From Hexactinellida sp. DTS-2022 (Eukaryota > Porifera > Hexactinellida), in assembly GCA_028753945.1 (NCBI GenBank), contig JAPNXP010000001.1:4020501-4084500 (forward strand): a stretch of 64,000 nt of DNA. The letters run 5' to 3'. Made by a program: the position numbers and the translations under genes. Under the pieces are notes generated by a model. The model ran no database searches. It saw only the letters and a program-made list of their open reading frames with translations, and was not told where the DNA came from. Shown here one piece after another: positions 53,278 through 62,350 of the stretch (the stretch's first letter is position 1; each line of letters starts with the position of its first letter).

Positions 53278-53444
53278 CATAGGCGTCGTAAACCGCCCGG
53301 GTGCCCGGAAATGTCCGGGCGGGCCGAAGGGATTGTCCCTATGCTATTAACACTAAACTCCGAGTTTACCCGGAGTTTACCCGGACATTACCCGGAATTT
53401 CCGGGCGGCCCGAAGGATTGACCTTTGCATTTACGACGCCTATG
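53278..53444. mobile_element. hAT-type MITE, 167 bp
   Basis: Exact target duplication ATAGTGGC at 53270-53277 and 53445-53452. Inverted ends CATAGGCGTCGTAAA. The interior is CCGGGCGG/CCCGGA words. It inserted into a short repeat with the palindrome ACTATACTATAGTATAGT, which recurs at 53500-53570 and, inverted, near 34725. Confidence 0.8.
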
Positions 53445-54078
53445 ATAGTGGCCCAGTTCTAATCTTACTGCCTTTAAATATTATATACTGTGCAGACTAT
53501 ACTATAGTATAGTGGCCCAGTATTGGAATCACTGCCTTTATTATTACTGTGCCGACTATACTATAGTACACTCCCTGGCCAAAAGTATTTGAACAAGAGG
53601 TATTTTAATGCAGACACATTATTCTTTTAGCAGAATGTTGAAAGCTAGTTAATTGTCGCTTCTTAGTAGCTAGGTTATTTCCCTCCATAATAGATTATTA
53701 ATTACAATCTTTTCGTTCAATTTTAGATGAATTCCTTGTATGTCGGCGAGATTTTGCTTATATGTCGGCCAAATCATTATTTGTCGGCGAAATTTGCTTA
53801 TATGTCGGCTAGGCGGGCTAGCCGACATTGTAGGCGGCCGCCATATAAGTAAGCCGATATAATATAAGGAATTTGTTGACTCAACTCAACTAACCGTGGA
53901 TAACATTGCTAAAATATATAACTAATAATATAATCTTTTATCAATTCATAATGAATTAATGGCATTAAACTCAAGATGGTTTATGATAGAAACAAACTTC
54001 ATATTTATCTACCGTTCCTTGTGACTCGGACCAATTAACAAATGGTTCTTGACGCCTTGAGGCGTTGATGACTGGGCG

Positions 54079-54206
54079 AAAAAATAATCCAAAATTGCAG
54101 CCTGTGCCGACAGCATGTTCCTTTGGAGGCACTATCAATAAACAACCAACAAAATATAGTGCCACCAAAGGAACATGCCTCGGCACAGGCTGTAATTTGG
54201 ATTTTT
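54079..54206. repeat. Hairpin MITE family, copy 5
   Basis: Arms AATCCAAAATTGCAGCCTG and CAGGCTGTAATTTGGATTTT; inner ends TTTGGAGGCACTATC and ATAGTGCCACCAAAGGAACA. Before it, at 53740-53870, TATGTCGGC words repeat. At 53571 CACTCCCTGGCCAAAAGTAT looks like one end of a Tc1-type element. Confidence 0.7.
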
Positions 54207-54383
54207 ATTATTATTTATGTCTAAATTTCATTTCTGAGTTTATGGGTCTTTTAGGATTCAAGCACTTCCTTATATGGCAGTTCAGTTTCCAGTAACTGAG
54301 CTCCATATAAGTAATCTGATAAATGAGAGTATAATGAGAATTAATCTGTTATGAACTTATGTAGAAAACGACTGACTAATCAT

Positions 54384-54832
54384 TCATTGAAAGATTTTTA
54401 ATACACCATTTATTTTGTATCTACAAATTGGGCAAAGACAAACATGACATCGATCGCCATTCATTTCTTCTTCATCTGCTGAAAGGTCTGAAAAGTAATT
54501 AGAAATATCCAAACTATTTGCTGGTACTGTGGTAATGTCTGAGCAAAAGTTCCCATGGCCAATTGTTAGTGCCATTGCATCAATAAATTCAACTGAACTA
54601 AAGGAGTTATTCAAATATTTTTCTATATATTCGTTTCTTCGAGCTGTTTTGTATTTAGTAATGGCATTAGGTCCTCTGGTTTGGTAGTTTCGTGATTTTC
54701 GAGCAATCGTTGTAGTTCTACACGTATGTCGTAATCTGTCATAATGTTATTCAAAGTTCCCATAAATTTCCGTATGTTAGGATGGGGTGTTTTAAACCAG
54801 AGTGGACCATGGGTCGATGGGTCATGGGTCAT
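54384..54832 (-). pseudogene. Possible MULE-type transposase remnant
   Basis: Two minus-strand frames. The first (from 54832) reads HPNIRKFMGTLNNI and VELQRLLENHETTKPEDLM, like the C-terminal region of animal MULE/FLYWCH-type transposases. The second (54614-54384) is acidic with CHVCLCPICRYKI. They are in different frames with stops between, and the start is cut by the transposon at 54798. Function, if any, unknown. Confidence 0.3.
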
Positions 54833-55227
54833 GGGTCAGATGGGTCACCTAAATCGATGGGTCAGATGGGTCATGGGTCACGGCTCCGTGACCCATGACC
54901 CATTACCAATTTGAAATTTCATTGTCATCTTCAGTTAAAATACTAATCACTCATCATCATCATTATTATTATAACATTGATGTGCATTGAAATACTAAAC
55001 ATCTTCGACATTGCAACAAGTAGGTTTGTTGAGGTAATTTATACGGTTATTCTGTTATACTGTTAATGTTACAGTATAGTCTTTAGATATTTGAAATTGT
55101 GTGATGGGTCAATGGGTCAATGGGTCACTCGATGGGTCATGGGTCAATGGGTCAATGGGTCATGGGTCAGAAATGGGATGGGTCAGATGGGTCATGGGTC
55201 ACCAATGTTGACCCATGGTCCACTCTG
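54798..55227. mobile_element. hAT-type MITE, 430 bp, with GGGTCAT word arrays
   Basis: Exact target duplication TTTTAAAC at 54790-54797 and 55228-55235. Perfect 18-bp inverted ends CAGAGTGGACCATGGGTC. Both ends are arrays of GGGTCAT, GGGTCAA and GATGGGTCA. The middle is AT-rich. No coding. Confidence 0.85.
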
Positions 55228-55345
55228 TTTTAAACTAAGATTTTAGGCATTTATGTTAGGATTCTGCCCCATTGTTAGTTGCTTTTTCATAATAAAAGAC
55301 GGACAAGTTACCCTGAGAAAATTTCTTTATCTAATAATAGTCGCC

Positions 55346-55538
55346 CAGGGAATTATACAGGACTCAAATTGAACGCTCCTAATTACCCTAAGGTCACTAG
55401 AGTATGTATTTTGTACGCCTAAAAGGTTAGTTTTGTATTACTCTACGGGGAGTTTCGGCAGTTTTCGCGCTCCTAAACGCAAACATAGCCAAATTTATAC
55501 GCCTCTAGGCGTATGGCGCGCTCCTGGATAAACCCCTG
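55346..55538. mobile_element. hAT-type MITE, 193 bp, copy 2
   Basis: Flanks TAGTCGCC (55338-55345) and TAGTCGCA (55539-55546) match at 7 of 8. Ends CAGGGAATTATACAGGA and TCCTGGATAAACCCCTG. Same family and length as 45335-45527, inverted. Confidence 0.8.
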
Positions 55539-55722
55539 TAGTCGCAATACGATTATCAACCGACTATACTAAATAAATTGTATCAACATGTGATATTCTC
55601 GAAAAGTCACAAAATTTATTGGTCAGAAAATGGCCTAAAAAACAATAATCGCCTATTCAAATAAATACGGTATTTATACTAATTACCTAAATTTCATTAA
55701 TCTCAGAATTCATATAAGATAG

Positions 55723-55956
55723 TGTAGTAACGGAGACTACGACGATGGGCAACTGTAGACTAGTAGCGTACATAACCTACTAGTGGGGTTTCGTTCCATT
55801 ACAGGAACTCATCAGGAGGGTGACCCTCGACCCCATGACTCCACTCACGCCTGTGGGTGGTCACGCTTCCTTATTGCCACGGTGTCTCCATCACGACACT
55901 CGTGCCTCCTGCCGGGTGTGTCTCCATAACAACACTATCCCGGCCCCGATACTACA
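55723..55956 (-). mobile_element. GC-rich 234-bp element carrying a hammerhead ribozyme
   Basis: GC-rich island in AT-rich DNA. The ends TGTAGTAACGG (55723-55733) and CCGATACTACA (55946-55956) are inverted at 10 of 11. Besides the ribozyme it holds a perfect 8-bp inverted repeat ACTAGTAG/CTACTAGT (55759-55766 and 55777-55784) right beside the ribozyme, and two 19-bp near-copies of GTGTCTCCATCACGACACT (55882-55900 and 55918-55936, 17 of 19). No clear target duplication, so its class is unknown. Confidence 0.5.
55785..55834 (-). ncRNA. Hammerhead self-cleaving ribozyme
   Basis: Read on the minus strand from 55834: GGGGU then C (predicted cleavage site, between 55829 and 55828), stem I GAGGG-UCA-CCCUC, core CUGAUGA (55815-55809), stem II GUUCC-UGUAAU-GGAAC, core GAA plus A15.1 (55792-55789) and CCCC. 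GGGGU pairs with ACCCC as stem III. All conserved core bases are present (C3 to A9, G12 A13 A14, the A15.1-U16.1 pair and C17), as is the G10.1-C11.1 pair. Stems I and II are closed and stem III is open, so this is a type III arrangement. Similar ribozymes are known in retrozymes, Penelope-like elements and satellite DNAs, where they cut repeat transcripts to unit length. Confidence 0.85.
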
Positions 55957-56068
55957 GATGGAAACAAACTTCCGATTTATCAATTAATCCTTATACCACG
56001 TAACACCTCTACAAATGGGTCATGGCACCTTGAGGTGATGATGACATCGCTAAAAAATGTGTTTTTAC

Positions 56069-56466
56069 CAAGGTTGCAACCGAATAGTTGACCGAATAGT
56101 TGGTTGCCGATTAGCTAAGATTTGGTCGCTTACCGAAACCCAGTATTATTTGTCATTTTGGACCCCATATATATCCATGTCTACAAATACAAGTATTTGC
56201 TTCACCTGATAATGATATTTTGTTGAATATATGTTAGTATTCGGTTGACAAATTGTACTATCGGTCAACCGAATAATACTATTTGGTCTACCGAATACTA
56301 ATATCAGATCAGCAAAATATTATCATCAGGTAAGCCAAATGCTTTTATTTGATGAGCTAAATACATCAGGGTTCATATAAACCCAATAAAACTGAATTTG
56401 GGTATGCAACCGATTCTTAGCTAATCGGCAAGCAACTATTCGGTCATCTATTCGGTTGCAACCTTG
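56069..56466. mobile_element. hAT-type MITE, 398 bp
   Basis: Exact target duplication GTTTTTAC at 56061-56068 and 56467-56474. Inverted ends CAAGGTTGCAACCGAATAG. The interior repeats ACCGAATA and CTATTCGG. It inserted into a longer element whose other parts resemble 18120-18630. Confidence 0.85.
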
Positions 56467-56688
56467 GTTTTTACCATTTTGTGAAGTAGGTATATAATTT
56501 GAATGGGTTGGTTGGTGTTGGGTTATCACCCAACAAGCACTTAAAAAATGTTGAGTCATCACCTATTAAATTATGCTGAAACTTGAATATCTCTCAAATG
56601 AAGTGAGCTAAATGGAAACTTACACCACTCTAAGGGTCGTTGCCTTCTGAAATAATTTAACACCTTCATAGTGATGATGACAATTGGA

Positions 56689-56820
56689 AAAAAAATCCAA
56701 AATTGCAGCTGTGCCGACAGTATTTTCCTTGAAGGCACTATCAATTACCCAACCGGTAGCCACCAATAGATAGTGCCACCAAAGGGAAATACGTCGGCAC
56801 AGCTGCAATTTGGGATTTTT
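56689..56820. repeat. Hairpin MITE family, copy 6
   Basis: Arms AAAAATCCAAAATTGCAGCT and AGCTGCAATTTGGGATTTTT; inner ends TTCCTTGAAGGCACTATC and ATAGTGCCACCAAAGGGAAA. It abuts the MULE-like fragment on its right. Confidence 0.7.
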
Positions 56821-56825
56821 TCATT

Positions 56826-57370
56826 TGTCACAAAACCTCTACCGGCAAATTCAGTCAAAAGGGCTTACAACTCAATATATGGATGACGAAGAGTTCGCTG
56901 TCCAAATGAGAATGTTAGCAGCTCTATCCTTCGTTCCAGAATGTGATGTAACTGACTGCTTCGTCATACTAATGGCGCAGTTTCCTCCTATTGCAGTAGA
57001 AATAGCGGAATACTTTGAAATAAATTACATAGGTAGAAGACTCCCGGATCAAAGTAGAAGGACACCACCGTACCCAATAAGAATCTGGAACATGTTCGTT
57101 CGTGTAATATCTAGGACCGCACGGACCAACAACGCTGTTGAAGGGTGGCATAATGCCTTTAAGTCCGGGGTAAATTGTCCCCACCCGTGTTTTATAAAAC
57201 TTTTGAGCCATTTGCAGAGAGAACAATCATTACAAGAGGCAAATGTAGTTAAATTGGAAGCAGGGGAAATTTCAAGCATTTCAAAAAGTAGCAAGACGAG
57301 AACGAGAGAATCTTCAATATTGTCTCGAATTACGAAAATAGAGAAACGCTTTTCTACTTACGTGGAATAG
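56826..57370 (+). pseudogene. MULE-type transposase fragment
   Basis: About 180 open codons: HLSQNLYRQIQSKGLTTQYM, EFAVQMRMLAALSFVPECDV, PYPIRIWNMF, then RTNNAVEGWHNAFKSGV and LQREQSLQEANVV. The NNAVEGWH block and the surrounding order are typical of animal MULE transposases, which carry a C-terminal half like this. The N-terminal half with the first catalytic residues is missing, apparently cut off by the hairpin MITE. Probably a dead fragment, although this part is still open. Confidence 0.65.
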
Positions 57371-57728
57371 CTTTTAATTTTCAATTTTAATTAATTCTAT
57401 CAGCTATTAATTAACGTCATAATCAGTAAAGTATTCTCATAATAATTCTCATAATCTACTACTATTCATTGATGGTCTCTAATTAAAAACATAAATCTAG
57501 TTTTAAATTATATTATTTCATTATTTTAAAGTTAAGACTGCAGTATACTACTTGATATGTTAATTAACCCATTTATGCACTAATGTTGATAAAGACTAAA
57601 CGTCCATGCGACGAAATGTCCATGCGACGAAATGTCCGCCATTCGTAGTAGTTTTATACTATTTGATTAAATTCTTAAAATATTGTGGTACACATTATTT
57701 ACTCTTAGTAATTTATTTCAATTACAGC

Positions 57729-60410
57729 ATGTATGCTAATAAGTTGAAACTTCAGAAAGAACTTTTCGATCCTATTCGAGAGAAGTTAATCTTTGTGATA
57801 AATGTAAATAAAATTGGCCGCAAAAGGAAGAGTGAGCAGGTGTGCGTGACTCTAACCATATCATCTCCCCAACACATCTACATACACCAAGTTATTCAGT
57901 CGGAGAAAGATAACTACAAGTCGAAGCGCCATTGGCAGATAAATCAATTACGCTTGGTAGATGGGAAAGAACGAATCAACTCGAGCAACACTTTGGAATT
58001 TGAGCTCCACTTTGAGCGAGCGTTCAAATGGTCTGCCACTCATGTGGGAGACAAGAGCAGCTTCTTGAGCGCTCTTTATAAAGTGATTTGTCAATTCGCC
58101 GACAAGAGTAAGATAGAGTTACGCAACTTGGACGTGACACGACTGAAGAAGGATCTGTACGGAATGAACCACCTGTACTCCGACCGGTCGAGTGCGGACG
58201 CAGAAGATCAGGAACTGGCGATGCTGGGACTGCCAGAGGACGGACAGGAAGAGTACCAGGACCTCTCGGCTAAGGAGGAGCAGGACCTGAACAAACTGTT
58301 TAATCAGACCACCTGGGCTATTTCTAACTCAGAGGCCTTCACTGGACAGCTGGTTGGCGAGCTGGAACTGCTTGACCAGCAGAATATAGAGACCATAATG
58401 CGGTCAGAGGTGCAGATAACTCAGCTGATGGTTGTGCTGGATAACGCAGTGCAGGAGCTGGAGCGGATGTCTGATCACCTGGTCGAGTGCGAGACCCTGC
58501 TGCAGGCAGCCCGGGAGAGCATCGAGGTGGTACAGCTGAGGGACACCAATCTGGACGTGGAAGAGCGCAACTCTAAGCTCCTATACAAGGACATACAAGC
58601 GCTGATAGGAAAGCTGGAGTTAGACAGCAACACGCAGGACATCCTGCTGCACCAGCCGCTCACTGGGGACTGTCTGAGCATATGTACGGACAGAGCCTTC
58701 CATCTGCTGGCAGCTCTGAACCAGGAGTTCGATAGCGGCACTGCTATGATGCGCTCCGTAATTGACCAAAAACAGTCATTGAACTCTCTCAAGGATTCCT
58801 TTGTGGTGCGACTACATAGACACCTCGTGTTCGAGTTCAAGGAAGCTATGCCGCGAGAAAGCGCAGACATAGCCTACCTCTCCGAGTATCCCTCCCTCCC
58901 TTCCCACGACAGGGCCCATAAGAAACTGGTGCTCTATTCGCGGCTCTCGCTCTGGCTGAAGATCGCAGAGCCGGACAGACTGCAGGACATAATCAAAGAC
59001 TACATCAGCGCTGCTGCGCCACTCTACAGTGACGAGTTCCGTAACTTCTTCCACGAGATTAAAAAGTCAGCTTTCAAGGTGCACGACAAATCGAAGTTGC
59101 CTCTGAAGCGGACAGGCAGTCGGGCCATACCCACCGGCTCCACCTTGGAGATCCCGGACCTCTACGCCAGCAAGTCTAGCTCCATCGGACACCTGGTCCG
59201 TTCCGAGTCCATCAGTAGCAACATATCAAACTTCTCGGAGGGATCCTCTGTGGAGGAGTCTGACAAGTTCGAGCATACATTCTTTGTCTTACTCCACCAA
59301 TTCCAGCCGATCTGTCAGCGCGAGCAGACATTCCTGGAAAATTTCTTCCACTTCTCGGAGGAGGGGTCCGCCTCTGGGTTTAGGGAGGACAGTTACAGGA
59401 CTGCGGCAGAGCACACACAGCTAGAGGTCGGCCGGACTATGAACCAAGATCTGAAACTCTGTCTCACGAAACTGTTCGATACTCTAAAACCGGAGTTGGA
59501 GGGATTCATTAATCGTGTCAACGACTCCGGTTCTCCGTTCCAGATCCTCTACGTGTTACAGTACATTTATTCAAAGGTTAAACCGAAAGTAATAGACCCC
59601 TCTTCTATGAACTATTTTGAGATTTGTCTGAACTACTGTCTGCCTTCTCTACAAAACCATTTCGATAAATACTTTAGCTCATTCAAGCGCCAGATTGAAG
59701 ACATTAGGAATGTGAAGCGGACCAAGGAGAGTGGCATTCTAGCCTGTGTCCGTAAAGTAGTGACATTTCTGGTCAGTGCTAAATCAATTATGTCCAAGTT
59801 CGAATTCACTAACATCGGACATTTAGAGCGATACTTCCTCACCCTGATGGAGAGCGTGTCTAAGACGATCGAGAAGTCCTCCTTCGAACTAAACAAGACT
59901 AGAGGCGATGTCTGTCGATTCGAGAATTATCAATTTATGTTCTCTAAGCTTTCTGAATTAAAGATAAAGTGTCTAGAAGGTTGCAAGGAGGAGGCTAAGA
60001 AGAAAAGCCGCGAGTTTGTGGATTCCTACACCAGGAGCATGCTAGGGCGTCCCCTGGAGAAACTGAGTCTCTTCTTCGAGGGCGTGGAGTCACAGCTGAA
60101 GAAGGGTACCAAGCCAGAGGAGATTGGATTTATTTCTGAGTTCCATAAGACAGAGCTCCGTCGCTGCGTGAGTATGTATCCTGGGAAGGAGGTACGTAAG
60201 GTGCTGGACACCATTTATAAGAAAGTGGACAAGCACCTGAGTCCTGAGATGGGAATGAACCAAGTCGTGTGGCACCAAATGCAAACACAGCTGATCTTAC
60301 AATTCCAGAACATTACAAATCTCATTGAGAGCTGCTACTCCGATGCTAATGTTAAGTTAGATTTTACTATAAAAGATCTCTACGGGTTCTTCTCTGATAT
60401 TCGACTCTAA
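57729..60410 (+). CDS. EXOC1: Exocyst complex component 1 (SEC3)
   Basis: 893 aa in one exon from the ATG at 57729; vertebrate EXOC1 is 894 aa. An in-frame ATG lies upstream at 57606, but the family starts near MYANKLKLQKELFDP, and ATTACAG ends 1 nt before 57729. SEC3 tethers secretory vesicles to the plasma membrane. Residues about 15-130 form the PH-like domain that binds PIP2 and Rho-type GTPases (KLIFVINVNKIGRKRKSE; EFELHFERAFKW). A coiled coil follows (about 190-300; NIETIMRSEVQITQLMVVLD), then the long Sec3 helical rod to the end. No introns. CAMKMT starts 65 bp after the stop on the same strand, as in an operon. Confidence 0.94.
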   Translation: MYANKLKLQKELFDPIREKLIFVINVNKIGRKRKSEQVCVTLTISSPQHIYIHQVIQSEKDNYKSKRHWQINQLRLVDGKERINSSNTLEFELHFERAFKWSATHVGDKSSFLSALYKVICQFADKSKIELRNLDVTRLKKDLYGMNHLYSDRSSADAEDQELAMLGLPEDGQEEYQDLSAKEEQDLNKLFNQTTWAISNSEAFTGQLVGELELLDQQNIETIMRSEVQITQLMVVLDNAVQELERMSDHLVECETLLQAARESIEVVQLRDTNLDVEERNSKLLYKDIQALIGKLELDSNTQDILLHQPLTGDCLSICTDRAFHLLAALNQEFDSGTAMMRSVIDQKQSLNSLKDSFVVRLHRHLVFEFKEAMPRESADIAYLSEYPSLPSHDRAHKKLVLYSRLSLWLKIAEPDRLQDIIKDYISAAAPLYSDEFRNFFHEIKKSAFKVHDKSKLPLKRTGSRAIPTGSTLEIPDLYASKSSSIGHLVRSESISSNISNFSEGSSVEESDKFEHTFFVLLHQFQPICQREQTFLENFFHFSEEGSASGFREDSYRTAAEHTQLEVGRTMNQDLKLCLTKLFDTLKPELEGFINRVNDSGSPFQILYVLQYIYSKVKPKVIDPSSMNYFEICLNYCLPSLQNHFDKYFSSFKRQIEDIRNVKRTKESGILACVRKVVTFLVSAKSIMSKFEFTNIGHLERYFLTLMESVSKTIEKSSFELNKTRGDVCRFENYQFMFSKLSELKIKCLEGCKEEAKKKSREFVDSYTRSMLGRPLEKLSLFFEGVESQLKKGTKPEEIGFISEFHKTELRRCVSMYPGKEVRKVLDTIYKKVDKHLSPEMGMNQVVWHQMQTQLILQFQNITNLIESCYSDANVKLDFTIKDLYGFFSDIRL

Positions 60411-60475
60411 CTCATTCTATTACAAGCTAGGCTGTGTTCCTATTCCTTTATCTAGCCTATCTCTACTAGTTAATA
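60411..60475 (+). promoter_or_regulatory. EXOC1-CAMKMT intercistronic spacer with acceptor-like site
   Basis: Only 65 bp separate the EXOC1 stop and the proposed CAMKMT ATG. A pyrimidine-rich run (GTTCCTATTCCTTTATC, then CTATCTCT) leads to ACTAG at 60465-60469, 6 nt before the ATG. This looks like a trans-splice acceptor between two genes of one transcription unit. Confidence 0.5.
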
Positions 60476-61561
60476 ATGGATTTGTTTATTCAGTATATTG
60501 GGAGTATTGTTTGTATAGATTACACTCAGCGTCGTAAATTAATCTGAGTATTATACCCAATGGATTATTTAGACTGTATTAAATTAATTATAGTTTAAAA
60601 GTTAGCCAGTAGCAACACGGCTTGTTACAAGGAATCTACTGCTCTAGCAGAACAGAAAGTGTCTCCGGGGCTCCGCTGGGATATCCTTAAGCATGCAGTC
60701 CTGAATCAGCCTAGAGAGTTGGTGTATGGCCATAGGTCAGTCTCTGTTCGTAGTTTTGAAGGATACTCTCTCTTCAATAGGCATTTCATCCTCAGTCCCC
60801 TAATGCACGGATGGAGCGCCCTACCTCCTCTCTCCGATATAGACCGCGTACCTGGGAAATGGTATGCGTACTCCAGCACTCTAGAAAGCTATGGCGATCT
60901 ATCAGTTAAGGTTAAACTGCTGACTGGAGCAGTTTCTAAGCAGGACTTGGTAGGGGTCGATAACACTGGGAATATCTGCGTCTGGCCAGCAGAAGAGGTG
61001 CTGGCCTATCTAATGCTAGCATTAGACAGTGAATTGAAAGATCTGAGCATCTGTGAACTTGGTGGCGGTATGACAGGATTCGCTGGACTAGTAGCAGCTA
61101 TCTCGAAGCAGCCGAAATTAGTGCTTCTGTCCGATGGAAATGAACTGTCTGTCAATAACTGCAGAGTTGTTATTGAGGGTAATGCGGATCAGCTGATGGC
61201 AACACGGGTAGAGTGTGATGTCATCAAATGGGGAGATAGACTGGCCTATCAGAAGCGTTTTGGACAATTTGATTTGGTTATTGCGGCTGACTGCTTATTC
61301 TTTGATGACGTGCACACAGAACTGATTAATACGATCTCCGATTTGCTAAAAGAGGAAGGAAAGGCCATTCTCCTAGCGCCCTATCGTGGAAATACACTTA
61401 ATACTTTTTGTGAGCTTGCTAAGCGACTCTTCACTGTAAGAATTACTGACAACTACGACCAATTAATTTGGGATAAACACATTAACACATTAAATCTCTT
61501 CCCAAACTCGTACAAGACTGATATACATTATCCAATTCTTATCACTCTGTTGAAAAAATAA
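60476..61561 (+). CDS. CAMKMT: Calmodulin-lysine N-methyltransferase (CAMKMT)
   Basis: Trimethylates a lysine of calmodulin using S-adenosylmethionine. The conserved frame from about 60611 to the stop has no ATG near its start, so I propose a short first exon 60476-60492 (MDLFI plus 2 nt; donor CA|GTATAT) joined at 60610. That gives 322 aa; human CAMKMT is 323 aa. Features: LRWDILKHAVL, VSVRSFEGYSLF, NTGNICVWPAEEVLAYL, the seven-beta-strand SAM motif I CELGGGMTGFAGLV, LLSDGNELSVNN, DLVIAADCLFFDD and LAPYRGNTLNTFCELA. The gene assignment is firm; the 17-nt first exon is a proposal based on phase, length and the YAG upstream. Confidence 0.85.
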
Positions 61562-62350
61562 ATTTGTCTTTCTCACAGAAATATAAATATGATCCAATTC
61601 CAATATCCAGAATATTCCTTATCACCATCTATTTATATTTAAATATGACAGGTGCGTGTTGGGATTTAGGAGTAATATATGTGAGGGACGGGTGTTCCTC
61701 TATCACTGATAAACGGCGTTACTGTTATTTTCATATCTTTTGTCTTAATTAATAGCAAATATCATTAAATGTTAGATGAAAAAATAACAATGACGCAGAT
61801 GACCCCTTAAATTTTTTTTGGTTTAATCGTAGCCCACTTAATTAGGCCATAGTTTCTCAAATTCGGTTTCAACCGAATAAGAGTCAACCAAATATCACAA
61901 TATATGGAATTCAATATATTTCAGTTTCAGTTGATGTGACGCTTCTTGGGAATAATACAATACGTAGTATTGATGAATAGCTTAACTCCCACGTGACCAA
62001 AATATGTTCATATACGGTAACAGGCAGGCGTCATCCAGGAAAAAATTCTGCTCGCTCACACGCTCCAAAATTACTAATTTTTGTAATACGCCTGTGGGAG
62101 CATCTAGAAAAATTTCCTTCAGATTTACGCGTCTCCATCAAACCTTGGTTTATATGAACTTTACTAGGAAATTAGGAATATAGTCTCTTTCATAATAGAC
62201 AGGTGTTCAAATTAATTGGGTTCATCCTCTAATATAAGAGGATTGTCTTAATACCTTTTTACTTAAATTGATAACCAGAAACTGTCACACAAATTGTTGT
62301 ACAAATTGGCATATTATACTCGTACGACAATAATAATGTGATAATATATG
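61562..62350. other. Convergent intergenic region
   Basis: Lies between the 3' ends of CAMKMT (plus) and the coiled-coil gene (minus). AT-rich. A patch near 62040-62130 (CATCCAGGA, ACACGCTCC, TACGCCTGTGGGAGC) looks like a decayed relative of the 193-bp hAT MITE. No gene seen. Confidence 0.4.

Noticed and set aside
54820..55210. GGGTCAT arrays as a CRISPR or minisatellite
   Set aside because: They lie inside perfect inverted ends with an 8-bp target duplication, are irregular and have no spacers.
60659..60661. GTG as the CAMKMT start
   Set aside because: An ATG-initiated short exon with correct phase and family length is more likely in an animal gene.
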